A DNA stretch of 64,000 nucleotides from Cellulomonas sp. PhB150 (GCF_003755175.1 NZ_RKHX01000004.1:186001-250000), one strand, 5' to 3'. Shown: positions 1 to 9,340, counted from the stretch's first letter. Notes: generated from the sequence alone by a model not told the origin. Program-made: numbers and translations.

Positions 1-1422
1 ACCGCGATCGCGTCGGCTGCCGCGGAGCTCGGCATGTCTGCCTCGCAACGATCCTTCGCCGCGTCGGCCGCGACCCTCGCGATGGCCGCCTCGATCCTGA
101 CCGTCGGCACGATCGGCGACCGGCACGGGCGACGGCTGACCCTGATCTGGTGCGCGGTCGCGCTCGTGCTGGGCGGAGTCGTCACCGCTGCGGCAGGCGG
201 GTACGCGGTGTTCGTCCTCGGCCGGGTCATCACCGGCGTCGGCCTGGCCGGGACCCTCGGACTGTCCATGGCCCTCATCCGCACCGTCGCTCCCGACCGC
301 GTGCCCCGGGCGATGTCGCTCTACTTCACCGGCCAGGTCGGGTTCGCGTTGCCGCTGACCATCCTGGGCGGTGCGCTGATCAACGAGTCGTGGCGCCTCG
401 GCTACCTCGTCCTGCCCGTGGTCGGCGCCGCCGCGGCCGTGCTGAACAAGGTGTACACGCCGAAGTCGAAGGCCGTGCACCGTCGGCAGTCCGACCCGGT
501 CGGGCTCGTCCTGGTCGCCGTCGGCCTCGTCGGCGTGATCTGGGGCGTCAGCCAGGCCAGTGGCGGGTGGGGCACGGCACGCGTGCTGGTCCCTCTCCTG
601 GTCGGTGCTGCTGCGCTGGTCGCGTTCCTGCGCTGGGAGATGCACCACGCCGAACCCGCGTTGCCGGTCCGGCTGTTCACCGACCGGCGCCTGGCCGGCG
701 CCCTGTCCGCGGACGTCTCGTTCAACATGTGGCAGGCCGTCATGGTGCTGCAGCTCTCGCTGCTCTGGCAGTACGTGTACGGGTTCTCTCCCCTCGAGGT
801 GACCGTGGGGCAGCTGCCGGCGACGATCGCCATGGCTGTCGGTGCGTTCGCCGCTGGACGCTTCGCCGCGCGCGGTCAGCGCCCGCAGACCCTGGTCGTG
901 GTCGGGCTCGCGGGTGTCGCCACGGCCATGTACGTCTTCGCGATCGGCGGCGCCTCGACGCCGTACTGGGTCTTCGCCGTCGGGCTCGTGCTCGGCGGGT
1001 TCTCCCGGATGCTGACCGAGACCTCGGCCGGCGAGTTCTTCGTCGAGATCCCCCCACCGGACCTCGTGGGCGCGACCGTCGCGAGCAAGCCCGCGATCGG
1101 GCAGGCCTCCTTCGCGCTCGGCCTGTCCCTGAGCTCGACCCTGCTGTACTCGGGCTTCGGCCGAGGACTGGGGAACCGGCTCGACGAGCTCGGGGTGACC
1201 CCGTCGCAGCAGGCGCAGGTCGTGGGCTGGTTCTCCGACGGCACCGTCCCCGAGTGGGCGAAGGGAAACGACCTGTTCGACCAGGTCGTCGGTGCTGCGC
1301 AGGAGGCCTACGTGCACGCGTACCGCACGACGACGCTGACGTTCGCCGTCTTCTTCACGGTCATGGCCGTGGTCACGGCGACATTGCTGCGCGGGCGGAC
1401 CCGCGCCCGCGCGGCCGGCTGA
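1..1422 (+). CDS. MFS drug-efflux transporter, 5' end outside window
   Basis: The reading frame is open from base 1, so the true start lies upstream and 473 residues are visible. The protein has many hydrophobic segments and the MFS loop motif GDRHGRRLTL between early membrane helices, as in 14-helix DHA2-type proton/drug antiporters. It would act in the cytoplasmic membrane; the substrate cannot be read from sequence. It ends in an Arg-rich tail. An internal ATG at base 34 is present but would remove the first helix, so I do not take it as the start. The next gene follows after 86 bases. Confidence 0.85.
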   Translation, partial: TAIASAAAELGMSASQRSFAASAATLAMAASILTVGTIGDRHGRRLTLIWCAVALVLGGVVTAAAGGYAVFVLGRVITGVGLAGTLGLSMALIRTVAPDRVPRAMSLYFTGQVGFALPLTILGGALINESWRLGYLVLPVVGAAAAVLNKVYTPKSKAVHRRQSDPVGLVLVAVGLVGVIWGVSQASGGWGTARVLVPLLVGAAALVAFLRWEMHHAEPALPVRLFTDRRLAGALSADVSFNMWQAVMVLQLSLLWQYVYGFSPLEVTVGQLPATIAMAVGAFAAGRFAARGQRPQTLVVVGLAGVATAMYVFAIGGASTPYWVFAVGLVLGGFSRMLTETSAGEFFVEIPPPDLVGATVASKPAIGQASFALGLSLSSTLLYSGFGRGLGNRLDELGVTPSQQAQVVGWFSDGTVPEWAKGNDLFDQVVGAAQEAYVHAYRTTTLTFAVFFTVMAVVTATLLRGRTRARAAG

Positions 1423-1508
1423 CGCACGCGCCAGCTCGAGTTGGCCAGAGCGCCGAGATTTTCCGTGCTGTTCGTCTGAGCACGACCTTCCCGTGCCATG
1501 CTGGAAGA

Positions 1509-3398
1509 ATGGCCACCACACCGAAGCCCGCATCAGAGACGATCGCCGACCAGCAGGAGGCAGTTCTCAGCAGCCTGCCGTTCTCGGACCGGCAGGACTT
1601 CGAGGACGCGACCCGCGGCCTCGTCGGGCGCCGGGAGCCGAACGCGGTCGCGGCAGAGGACGGCACCGTTCTCTGGGACAACAGCACCTACGCGTTCCTG
1701 CAGGGCGACGCGCCCAGCACCGTGAACCCGAGCCTGTGGCGGGTGTCGCAGCTGGCGGCCGTGGAGGGCCTGTTCGAGGTGGTGCCGGGCATCTACCAGG
1801 TGCGCGGCCAGGACCTGTCGAACACCTCGATCATCGAGGGCGACGAGGGCATCGTCGTCATCGACACCCTGCTCTCCGTGGAGACGGGCGCGGCGGCGCT
1901 GGCGCTGTACCGCGAGCACCGCGGCAACCGCCCCGTCAAGGCCGTGATCTACACGCACTCGCACGCCGACCACTTCGGCGGGGTCAAGGGCTTCGTGACG
2001 CAGGAGGAGGTCGACTCGGGCGCCGTGCGGATCATCGCACCCGAGGGCTTCACCGAGGCGGCCGTCTCCGAGAACGTCTATGCCGGCACGGCCATGAACC
2101 GGCGCGCAGGTTACATGTACGGCGCGGCACTCGCGAAGGGCCCCCAGGGGGGTGTCGGAGCCGGGCTGGGGCAGACGCTGTCCACCGGGCTCGTGTCGCT
2201 GATCGCACCGACACAGCTCATCTCGACGACGGGCCACGAAGAGGTCATCGACGGCGTCCGCCTCGTCTTCCAGATGGCGCCCGGGACCGAGGCGCCGTCG
2301 GAGATGCTGATCTGGCTGCCGGACTTCAAGGCGCTGTGCGCCGCCGAGGACGCGACCCACAACCTCCACAACCTGCTGACGTTGCGTGGCGCGGTGGTCC
2401 GTGACCCGCACGCGTGGGCGAAGTACCTGACCGAGACCGTCGACCTGTTCGGCGCTGACATCGAGGTCGTGTTCGCCTCCCACCACTGGCCCACGTGGGG
2501 CAAGGAGCGCGTCGTCGAGTTCCTCTCGCTCCAGCGTGACCTTTACGCGTACCTCCACGACCAGACGCTCCGACTGCTGAACAAGGGTCTCACCGGCCCG
2601 GAGATCGCTGAGGAGATCACGTTGCCTCCGGCTCTGGAGAACGCGTGGCACACGCGCGGCTACTACGGCTCGGTCAGTCACAACGTCAAGGCGATCTACC
2701 AGCGCTACCTCGGCTGGTTCGACGGCAACCCTGCGCACCTGTGGGAGCACACGCCCGTCGAGCGCGCCAAGCGGTACGTCGAGCTCGGCGGCGGCGCGGA
2801 CGCGGTCGTCGAGAAGGCGCGAACGTCGTTCGACGCCGGCGACTACCGCTGGGTGGCCGAGATCGTCAACCACGTGGTCTTCGCCGAGCCGGATCACGCC
2901 GCTGCGCGGGAGCTGCTGGCCGACACGTACGAGCAGCTGGGGTACGGCGCTGAGAACGGCACGTGGCGCGACTTCTACCTCTCCGGCGCGCTCGAGCTGC
3001 GCGACGGCCAGTTCGGTACCCCGACGGAGACGAACGCGCCGGACGTCATCGGGCAGCTGTCGCCGTCGATGCTCTTCGACGCGATCGCCATCACGGTGAA
3101 CGGCCCGAAGGCGTGGGACCTGAAGCTCTCGATCGACGTGGTCCTGACCGACGTCGACGAGCGCTACCGCCTGAAGCTCTCCAACGGCGTGCTGACGTAC
3201 AGCGCTGCGGCCCAGTCCGGCGACGCAGACGTCACGCTGACCACGACGGGCCGGGCACTGCCCGCGCTGGCCGGTGGGCTGACGGCGGAGGCGCTGGCCG
3301 CTGCTGGCATCGAGGTCGCCGGTGACGCGTCGGTGCTCGGCAAGCTGGGTTCGGTGCTCGACCCGGGCGACAAGAACTTCGCGATCGTCACTCCCTGA
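1509..3398 (+). CDS. Alkyl sulfatase-like metallo-beta-lactamase-fold hydrolase
   Basis: 629 residues, close to the usual size of linear primary-alkylsulfatases (SdsA/BDS1 type), which hydrolyse sulfate esters of fatty alcohols such as SDS. The zinc-binding motif THSHADHFGG is seen with H150, H152, D154 and H155, followed by the family-typical NRRAGYMYG stretch and a second metal region (AAEDATHNLHN). The C-terminal third resembles the dimerisation and SCP2-like lipid-binding domains of that family. I see no clear signal peptide, so it may be cytoplasmic. The ATG was chosen because the conserved protein begins there; the frame is open much further upstream only because of high GC. Substrate is inferred. 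Confidence 0.85.
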   Translation: MATTPKPASETIADQQEAVLSSLPFSDRQDFEDATRGLVGRREPNAVAAEDGTVLWDNSTYAFLQGDAPSTVNPSLWRVSQLAAVEGLFEVVPGIYQVRGQDLSNTSIIEGDEGIVVIDTLLSVETGAAALALYREHRGNRPVKAVIYTHSHADHFGGVKGFVTQEEVDSGAVRIIAPEGFTEAAVSENVYAGTAMNRRAGYMYGAALAKGPQGGVGAGLGQTLSTGLVSLIAPTQLISTTGHEEVIDGVRLVFQMAPGTEAPSEMLIWLPDFKALCAAEDATHNLHNLLTLRGAVVRDPHAWAKYLTETVDLFGADIEVVFASHHWPTWGKERVVEFLSLQRDLYAYLHDQTLRLLNKGLTGPEIAEEITLPPALENAWHTRGYYGSVSHNVKAIYQRYLGWFDGNPAHLWEHTPVERAKRYVELGGGADAVVEKARTSFDAGDYRWVAEIVNHVVFAEPDHAAARELLADTYEQLGYGAENGTWRDFYLSGALELRDGQFGTPTETNAPDVIGQLSPSMLFDAIAITVNGPKAWDLKLSIDVVLTDVDERYRLKLSNGVLTYSAAAQSGDADVTLTTTGRALPALAGGLTAEALAAAGIEVAGDASVLGKLGSVLDPGDKNFAIVTP

Positions 3399-3484
3399 CC
3401 GACCGGAAGCCTGCGGTCGCGGCTCGCCGACACCGCAGTCCACTGCCACTCCCGCACACCCCGACCAGGGGCTAGCGTGCCCAC

Positions 3485-4510
3485 ATGCTCCGCGTCCTCG
3501 CCTCGATCGCCACGCTCGTGATGCTTCTCGTCGGCGCCGCCCCGCGAGCGTCCGCGAGCACGGCGTCGCCCGTGACCTACGTGGGACACGGGACCGCCAG
3601 GTCGTGCACGCCGGCCGCCCTGGCCAAGGCGGTGCGGGGCGGCGGGACCGTGAAGTTCCGCTGCGGCCCGCAGCGCGTCACGATCGTCCTCGACCGCACG
3701 CTCGTCGTGTGCAACACCACGACGTGCCAGCACCCGTTTGCCGACCCGTCCGCCAAGGTCGTCGAGCGGCTGGTGCTCGACGGCGGCGGCAAGGTCACCC
3801 TGTCCGGCGCGAACAAGCGACCGATCCTGTACGCCAACACGTGCCAGGAGTCGTTCGGCTGGCTCGACGCGCACTGCGACACGCAGACGACCCCGCACAT
3901 CGTCGTGAAGAACCTCGTCATGCAGAAGGGCAACGCGACCAAGGCGCCGACCTTCAAGGGCCACAGGCTCGAGAACCTGCGCGGCGGCGGCGCGATCGCG
4001 ATGCGCGGCGGGCACCTGACTGTGCAGCACGTCACCTTCCGCGACAACCGCTGCATCAAGGCTGACTCCGACGCCGGCGGCGGGGCGGTCCGGCTCGTCG
4101 GGCAGCGCGTCCGGTCGAAGCTCGTCGACTCGACGTTCGTGCGCAACCGCTGCGCGAACGGCGGCGCCGTCTCCTCGCTGCAGGCACCGATGCTGCTGAG
4201 CCGCAGCACCCTGACGGACAACGTCGCCACGGGCAGCGGCACATCGTCGGGCAAGGGCGGCAACGGCGGGGCCGTGTACTTCGACGGCACCAAGCAGGCC
4301 GTGACCGTCGACCGCTCGACCATCCAGCGCAACCGCGCGCCGGAGGGCGGCCCGGGCGTCTTCTACGTGAGCAACGACTGGACCGGGACGCTCACGATCA
4401 CGCACTCGAAGGTCACCAAGAACACCGGCGCGAGCTTCTGGACGGGCAAGACCCGCAGCATCTTCTTCCTCGGCAAGCGCTTCGTCCGGTCCGGCTCGAC
4501 GATCACCTGA
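3485..4510 (+). CDS. Secreted right-handed beta-helix protein
   Basis: 341 residues with a clear signal peptide (hydrophobic residues about 5-20, then ASAS). The mature part has short repeated rungs of the style GGGAIAMRGGHLTVQHVTF and repeated asparagine ladder positions (DNRC, RNRC, DNVA, RNRA), typical of parallel beta-helix (pectate-lyase-like or POMP-like) proteins. Several cysteines suggest disulfides outside the cell. No lyase catalytic set is evident, so carbohydrate binding or cleavage is only a guess. It lies 86 bases after the alkylsulfatase gene and 20 bases before the reductase gene. Confidence 0.7.
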   Translation: MLRVLASIATLVMLLVGAAPRASASTASPVTYVGHGTARSCTPAALAKAVRGGGTVKFRCGPQRVTIVLDRTLVVCNTTTCQHPFADPSAKVVERLVLDGGGKVTLSGANKRPILYANTCQESFGWLDAHCDTQTTPHIVVKNLVMQKGNATKAPTFKGHRLENLRGGGAIAMRGGHLTVQHVTFRDNRCIKADSDAGGGAVRLVGQRVRSKLVDSTFVRNRCANGGAVSSLQAPMLLSRSTLTDNVATGSGTSSGKGGNGGAVYFDGTKQAVTVDRSTIQRNRAPEGGPGVFYVSNDWTGTLTITHSKVTKNTGASFWTGKTRSIFFLGKRFVRSGSTIT

Positions 4511-4530
4511 CAATCACGCAGGAGGCACTC

Positions 4531-5112
4531 ATGGGCAAGCTGATCTACGCGGCCAACACCTCGCTCGACGGCTACCTCGAGGACGAGACCGGCGCGTTCG
4601 ACTGGTCGGTTCCCGACGAGGCCGTGCACGCGTTCTGGAACGAGCACGAGCGGACCATCGGCACGTCGCTGTGCGGCCGGCGCATGTACGAGACGATGCG
4701 TGTCTGGGAGGACGACGAGTGGCTGACGGGCGAACCGGACGTCGTCCAGGAGTACGCGGCGATCTGGCGGAACGCCGACAAGGTCGTCTACTCGACCACG
4801 CTCGAGGAGGTGTCGACGGCGCGCACGAGGATCGAGCGGCAGTTCGACCCCGAGGCCGTCCGACGGCTCAAGGAGGAGTCCGACGCGGACCTCAGCATCG
4901 GCGGCGCGACCCTCGGGGCCGAGGCGTTCCGGCACGGGCTCGTCGACGAGTGCGTGCTGCTGCTGTGCCCGGTGCTCGTGGGCGGCGGCAAGCCCGCGCT
5001 GCCGCGGGGCGTCCGCCTCGACCTGGAGCTGCTCGACCACCGACGGTTCGACAACGGCGTGGTCTACGTCCGCCACGCGGTGCGCACCCCCGACGGACCA
5101 TCCGGGCGCTGA
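4531..5112 (+). CDS. Dihydrofolate reductase-family (RibD C-terminal-like) protein
   Basis: 193 residues starting MGKLIYAANTSLDGYLED, the standard opening of the RibD-C/DHFR-like family, followed by GRRMYETMRVW and the nucleotide-binding segment DLSIGGATLGAEAF. Such proteins use NADPH; the physiological substrate of the stand-alone actinobacterial members is mostly unknown. A strong Shine-Dalgarno (GGAGG) sits 6 bases before the ATG. Length is normal for the family. Confidence 0.85.
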   Translation: MGKLIYAANTSLDGYLEDETGAFDWSVPDEAVHAFWNEHERTIGTSLCGRRMYETMRVWEDDEWLTGEPDVVQEYAAIWRNADKVVYSTTLEEVSTARTRIERQFDPEAVRRLKEESDADLSIGGATLGAEAFRHGLVDECVLLLCPVLVGGGKPALPRGVRLDLELLDHRRFDNGVVYVRHAVRTPDGPSGR

Positions 5113-5172
5113 GCGACCGGCCGGCCGCGACCGGCACACTCGACGAGCCACCTGCCAGATCGGAGATCGACC

Positions 5173-5583
5173 GTGCCCAACCTCCCGCTTCCCGCCGACG
5201 TCATCGCGCTGCTCGCGGCGCCGAACCCTGCGGTGATGGCGACCATCCACCCCGACGGGCATCCCGTCACCGTAGCGACCTGGTACCTGGTCGAGGACGA
5301 CGGTCGAGTGCTCCTCAACCTCGACGCCGGACGCGCGCGGCTCAAGCACCTGCGGGCCGACCCGCGCGTCTCGCTCACCGCCCTCGCCGAAGGCGACTGG
5401 TACACGCACGTCAGCCTCCAAGGCCGCGTGGTCGACATCCGCGACGACGTCGACCTCGTGGACATCGACCGGCTCTCGACGCACTACGGCGGCAACCCCT
5501 ACCCGGTCCGTGACCGCCCCCGCGTGAGCGTCCGGGTGGAGGTCGAGCACTGGCACGGCTGGGGAGCCGCGAAGCGCGACTGA
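5173..5583 (+). CDS. Pyridoxamine 5'-phosphate oxidase-like flavin/F420-binding protein
   Basis: 136 residues with the split-barrel pattern of PPOX/F420-dependent families: NPAVMATIHPDGHPVTVATW, then LLNLDAGRARLKHLRADPRVSLTAL. This matches small actinobacterial proteins annotated as PPOX-class F420-dependent enzymes. It probably binds FMN or F420 in the cytoplasm; the substrate is unknown. GTG start chosen, with a purine-rich stretch upstream (GGAGATCGACC). Confidence 0.8.
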   Translation: MPNLPLPADVIALLAAPNPAVMATIHPDGHPVTVATWYLVEDDGRVLLNLDAGRARLKHLRADPRVSLTALAEGDWYTHVSLQGRVVDIRDDVDLVDIDRLSTHYGGNPYPVRDRPRVSVRVEVEHWHGWGAAKRD

Positions 5584-5626
5584 CGCGCTGGTCACGCGCA
5601 CCCGGCCGCAGGACGAAGCGGAGTAC

Positions 5627-5636
5627 GAATCGTTTC
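5627..5636. promoter_or_regulatory. Putative LacI-type operator upstream of CBM2-GH5 cellulase
   Basis: GAATCGTTTC, centre CG, inside a longer imperfect inverted repeat (5623-5640, 7 of 9 base pairs symmetric). It lies about 90 bases upstream of the cellulase start. The same 10-mer pattern GAAWCGWTTC recurs before two other cellulase units (15381 and 20278). LacI-family regulators usually bind such CG-centred sites; CebR-like control is an inference. Confidence 0.5.
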
Positions 5637-5725
5637 GCACGGCTGCGCGGGCCGCGTCGGAGTGGTGGGCTGGGCGTTCCGTCGCCAAGGTCGTCTACGG
5701 CCGCTCCGCCCTGAGAGGGACCTCC

Positions 5726-7339
5726 GTGTTCTCACTACGCAAGGTGCTGACCGCGACCGCGGCCGCCCTCATCGCCGTCACCGGCTCGATCGCCGTCACC
5801 GAGCAGGCGAGCGCCGCCGCCGGGTGCCGCGTCGACTACACGGTGACCAACCAGTGGCCCGGCGGCTTCGGCGCCGACGTCAAGGTGACGAACCTGGGCG
5901 ACCCCATCTCCGGATGGGACCTCCGCTTCTCCTTCGCCGCTGGCCAGACCGTCTCCCAGCTGTGGAACGGCGCCGTCACCCAGTCCGGGGCGGCGGTGTC
6001 CGTCCGCAACGCCGGGTGGAACGGGAACATCGCCACGAACGGCACCGCGTCGTTCGGCTTCAACGGCGCGTACACCTCGACGAATCCCGTGCCGAGCGCC
6101 TTCACGCTCAACGGCGTCGCGTGCACCGGCGCCCCGGTCACCCCGACGAGCTCGCCGACCCCCACACCGACGCCGACCCCCACCCCCACCGCGTCGCCTA
6201 CCCCGACGCCCACCCCGACTCCGACGCCCACACCCACCACCGGCCCGGTCACGGGCACCGCCACCCAGCTCGTCGCCGACCTGGGCAAGGGCTGGAACCT
6301 CGGCAACCAGCTCGAGGCCAACATCAACGGGGTGCCCAGCGAGACGGCTTGGGGCAACCCGGTCATCACGTCGGCGCTCATCGACCGCGTCAAGGCGTCG
6401 GGCTTCAAGACGATCCGCATCCCGGTCTCGTACCTGGGCAAGATCGGCTCGGCACCGAGCTACACCGTCGATGCTGCCTGGCTCAGCCGGATCCAGGCGG
6501 TCGTCAACCTGGCCTACGACCGCGGGCTGCACGTGATCATCAACATGCACGGCGACGGCTACAAGGGCGTCAGCGGCTCGTGGCTCATCTGCGACGCGTC
6601 CGGGCAGGACACGATCAAGGCCAAGTACCAGAAGGTCTGGCAGCAGGTGGCGTCGACGTTCAAGGGCTACGACGGGCGCCTGATCCTCGAGTCGATGAAC
6701 GAGAACTTCGACGGGCAGTACGGCACCCCGACCCAGCCCTGCTACTCCAACATCAACGCCTACAACCAGACGTTCGTCGACACGGTGCGCCAGACCGGCG
6801 GCAACAACACCTCCCGGTGGCTGCTCGTGCCGGGCTGGAACACCAACATCGACTACACGACCGGGAGCTACGGCTTCGTCATCCCGACGGACCAGTACCG
6901 CTCGGCGGCAGTCCCCAGCGCGGAGCGTCGGATCATGATCTCGGTGCACTACTACGACCCGTGGGACTTCACGGGCACCGAGAGCGGCGCGATCACGCAG
7001 TGGGGCCCGAACGCGACCGACGCGTCGAAGAAGTCGACGTGGGGTCAGCAGGACTTCATGGACGCACAGCTGAAGAAGACGTACGACGCGTTCACGGTCA
7101 AGGGATACCCGGTGTTCGTCGGCGAGTACGGCTCGATCGACAAGACCAACTTCGACGCGACGAACAACAAGTACCGCGCCGACTACGCGCGGACCCTGGT
7201 CGCCACGGCGAAGAAGTACGGCGCGGCCACCGCCTACTGGGACAACGGCTACAACGGCCAGTACGGGTTCGCGCTGTTCGACCGGAGCTCCGCGACGGTG
7301 ACCCAGCAGGGCATCATCGACGCGATCATGGCTGGCTGA
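5726..7339 (+). CDS. Secreted endoglucanase: CBM2 + linker + GH5
   Basis: 537 residues. Signal peptide 1-32 (ends TEQASAAAG). Residues about 33-133 form a CBM2 with conserved tryptophans (NQWPGGF, ISGWDLRF, AGWNGN). A Pro-Thr linker follows (about 136-172). The rest is a GH5 catalytic domain that opens GWNLGNQLEA and has the acid/base E326 in SMNENFD and nucleophile E467 in FVGEYGS. It should cleave beta-1,4-glucans outside the cell; I leave the GH5 subfamily open. GTG start fits the GAGAGGGA ribosome-binding site 6 bases upstream. A candidate operator lies upstream and a strong hairpin follows the stop. Confidence 0.93.
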   Translation: MFSLRKVLTATAAALIAVTGSIAVTEQASAAAGCRVDYTVTNQWPGGFGADVKVTNLGDPISGWDLRFSFAAGQTVSQLWNGAVTQSGAAVSVRNAGWNGNIATNGTASFGFNGAYTSTNPVPSAFTLNGVACTGAPVTPTSSPTPTPTPTPTPTASPTPTPTPTPTPTPTTGPVTGTATQLVADLGKGWNLGNQLEANINGVPSETAWGNPVITSALIDRVKASGFKTIRIPVSYLGKIGSAPSYTVDAAWLSRIQAVVNLAYDRGLHVIINMHGDGYKGVSGSWLICDASGQDTIKAKYQKVWQQVASTFKGYDGRLILESMNENFDGQYGTPTQPCYSNINAYNQTFVDTVRQTGGNNTSRWLLVPGWNTNIDYTTGSYGFVIPTDQYRSAAVPSAERRIMISVHYYDPWDFTGTESGAITQWGPNATDASKKSTWGQQDFMDAQLKKTYDAFTVKGYPVFVGEYGSIDKTNFDATNNKYRADYARTLVATAKKYGAATAYWDNGYNGQYGFALFDRSSATVTQQGIIDAIMAG

Positions 7340-7348
7340 GCTCGTCGC

Positions 7349-7383
7349 GACCCGGGTGCGGCCACGCCGGCCGTGCCCGGGTC
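7349..7383. terminator. Bidirectional hairpin between convergent genes
   Basis: Arms 7349-7363 and 7369-7383 form a 15-bp stem with two G-U pairs and a 5-base loop. It sits between the GH5 stop (7339) and the stop of the convergent acetyltransferase gene (7382), so it can end both transcripts. There is no U tract, as is common in actinobacteria. Confidence 0.7.
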
Positions 7384-7960
7384 AGGGGTGCAGCGCGACC
7401 CACTGCTCCCGCGTGATCTCGTACCGGTAGCCGCCGAGCTCGGACCCCTCGACCGCCATCATGTCCTCGGGCGTCTCCACGTCCCGCACGACGACCATCC
7501 CGACCTTCTCCATCACGTGCTGCGACGGCACGTTCAGGGACATCGTCTCGCCCCAGACCGTGCGGACGTCGAGCTCGGTGAACGCCTTCGTGAGCAGGGC
7601 CGACGAGACCTCCGTGGCGTAGCCCTTGCCCCACGCCGCCTGCCGCAGCCGGTAGCCGAGCTCGACCTGGTCCAACGGCCCGTCACGCTCCGGGCGCAGG
7701 CAGAACCACCCGATGAACGTGCCGCTCTCGCTCTCGTACGCCGCGAAGAGCCCGAAGTTCCCGGCCCACCGCTCGTAGGCGGCGACGAAGTGGTGCATGC
7801 CGTCCCGGTACATCTCGGGCGGCGTCGGCTCGCCTCCGGTCAGGTAGCGCATGACCGCGGGATCGCTGTCGAGCTCGACGAGCCGCTCGGCGTCGTCGAG
7901 GCCCAGCTGACGCAGCGTCACCCGGTCGGTCTGGAGGTAGGAGCTCACGGCGGTCAGCAT
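7382..7960 (-). CDS. GNAT N-acetyltransferase (RimJ/RimL-like)
   Basis: 192 residues opening with LQTDRVTLRQLGLDDAERLV, the normal start of RimJ/RimL-type GNAT enzymes, followed by FIGWFCLRP and the acetyl-CoA loop region YRLRQAAWGKGYATE (A/Q-x-x-G-x-G/A-like). It would transfer an acetyl group from acetyl-CoA to a protein N-terminus or small amine; target unknown. Its stop is inside the hairpin shared with the cellulase gene. Confidence 0.85.
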   Translation of the reverse strand: MLTAVSSYLQTDRVTLRQLGLDDAERLVELDSDPAVMRYLTGGEPTPPEMYRDGMHHFVAAYERWAGNFGLFAAYESESGTFIGWFCLRPERDGPLDQVELGYRLRQAAWGKGYATEVSSALLTKAFTELDVRTVWGETMSLNVPSQHVMEKVGMVVVRDVETPEDMMAVEGSELGGYRYEITREQWVALHP

Positions 7961-7996
7961 GCCGGAGCACCCTCGGACCGGCCCAGCTGAATTCGC

Positions 7997-8233
7997 TCAG
8001 ACCCGCTCGGCCGGCTGCTCGTCGATCCGGTGCCGCTCGTCCAGGATCGCGGCGCCGGCCGCGACCAGCTTCGCCTCGTGGTCGCGGAAGTGGTGCCCGC
8101 AGAAGAGCAGCTCCATGCCCTCGCCCATCGGGAGGGTGGCCTTGACGTAGGCCTGCGCGCCGCAGCGGTCGCAACGGTCCTGACGGGTGAGCTGAGCGGT
8201 CGTCGTGGGCTGGTCGAAGGTGGCGACGGTCAT
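7997..8233 (-). CDS. Small DUF7455-type zinc-ribbon-like protein
   Basis: 78 residues. It contains CDRCGAQAYV and LLFCGHHFRDHE, so a CxxC plus C-x-H-H arrangement that could bind one zinc. This small protein is widely conserved in actinobacteria as DUF7455; function is unknown. It lies 36 bases upstream of the acetyltransferase gene in the same direction. Confidence 0.75.
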   Translation of the reverse strand: MTVATFDQPTTTAQLTRQDRCDRCGAQAYVKATLPMGEGMELLFCGHHFRDHEAKLVAAGAAILDERHRIDEQPAERV

Positions 8234-8361
8234 GGGCGGACTCCTCGTCTCGCTCGGAGCGTGCTCGCCGGACGACGAGCACCATCTGCTGCCCGTCCGA
8301 ACCGCCGGCGGAGCCCCACCATTCCGCGTGTTCGCTCAGCGGAGAACCGCGTCCCCCGCGG

Positions 8362-9288
8362 TCACACCAGCTCGACCCCGTCCGCCTGCGGCCCGCGGTC
8401 GCTCTGGCGCACCTTGAACCGGACCCGGTCGCCCTGCTCGAGCGGCTCGGCCCCCCGCACGACCGAGACGTGCACGAACAGGTCCTCGCCGCCGGCGTCC
8501 GGGGTGATGAAGCCGAAGCCGCGCTCCTCGTCGTAGCGCGCGACGACACCCTCGCCGCCGGTCACCGAGCTGCCCGACGACGAGCGGCCACGGTCCGACC
8601 TGGACGCGGGCCCCCCGCGCGACGAGCCGCCCACCACCTGCACGTTGCGGCCGAGCGGTCCCCGGTCGCCGGTGGTGACGTCGAACGTCACGCGGTCGCC
8701 CTCGGACAGCTCGGTCATCCCCCGGGTCAGCTCCTTGACGTGCACGAAGACGTCGTCGCCGCCGGAGTCGGGGACGACGAACCCGAAGCCCTTGACGTCG
8801 TCCCACCAGGACACGGTGCCGTCCGCGCCGTCGGACGACGCCTGGCGGGCGGCCTCCGCGCCGAGCGGCAGCAGGTGGTCCGCCTGCGGGCCCTTCTCCC
8901 CGTCGACGACGAGGAACGCCACGCGCTGCCCGTCCGAGATCACGCCGCCGCCGACGATCGCCGAGCTGTGCACGAAGATCTCGCCGCGGCCGTTGTCGGG
9001 CGTGACGAAGCCGTAGCCCTTGGCCGGCTCGTACCAGGCGACGGTGCCGAGCACGCCCAGGGGCGCGTCGGCGGCCACGTCGCCCGTGACGCGGACGCGC
9101 CGGGCCTGCGGACCGCGATCCCCCTCGCCCAGCTCGTACTCGACGACCTGCCCCTCGCGCAGCTGCTTCATCCCCTCGCCGCCGACGATCTCGGACGCGT
9201 GCACGAACAGGTCCTCGCCGTCAGGACCGAGGTCGAGGAAGCCGAAGCCCCGCTCGGCGTCGAACCAGCGGACAGTCGCCTCAGGCAT
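8362..9288 (-). CDS. Protein with four tandem cold-shock domains
   Basis: 308 residues built almost entirely of four cold-shock domains at about 1-70, 79-143, 158-222 and 243-308. Each keeps an RNP1-like K/R-GFGF or KGYGF and an RNP2-like DLFVH/EIFVH/DVFVH motif, which bind single-stranded RNA or DNA. Usual bacterial Csp proteins have one such domain in about 67 residues. The ATG at 9288 has an AAGGAGT ribosome-binding site; the longer open frame upstream is not protein-like. A low-complexity Ser/Arg-rich spacer (about 226-241) precedes the fourth domain. It probably acts as an RNA chaperone with multivalent binding. Confidence 0.9.
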   Translation of the reverse strand: MPEATVRWFDAERGFGFLDLGPDGEDLFVHASEIVGGEGMKQLREGQVVEYELGEGDRGPQARRVRVTGDVAADAPLGVLGTVAWYEPAKGYGFVTPDNGRGEIFVHSSAIVGGGVISDGQRVAFLVVDGEKGPQADHLLPLGAEAARQASSDGADGTVSWWDDVKGFGFVVPDSGGDDVFVHVKELTRGMTELSEGDRVTFDVTTGDRGPLGRNVQVVGGSSRGGPASRSDRGRSSSGSSVTGGEGVVARYDEERGFGFITPDAGGEDLFVHVSVVRGAEPLEQGDRVRFKVRQSDRGPQADGVELV

Positions 9289-9340
9289 GGTGGACTCCTT
9301 CTCTCGGTTGCTGTCACCCAGTGTCCCTGACGGAACCGCG

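Noticed and set aside
1533-3449. A 638-codon minus-strand frame opposite the alkylsulfatase gene, and similar long antisense frames at 10197-11753, 12020-13960 and 15571-19050
   Set aside because: High GC makes stop codons rare on both strands. None shows conserved motifs, and all lie opposite well-supported genes.
6140-6240. Repeated CCGACCCC-type units, also at 16810-16905 and 20825-20905, as possible DNA repeats or CRISPR
   Set aside because: They encode Pro-Thr linkers between CBM2 and catalytic domains; no spacer/repeat structure.
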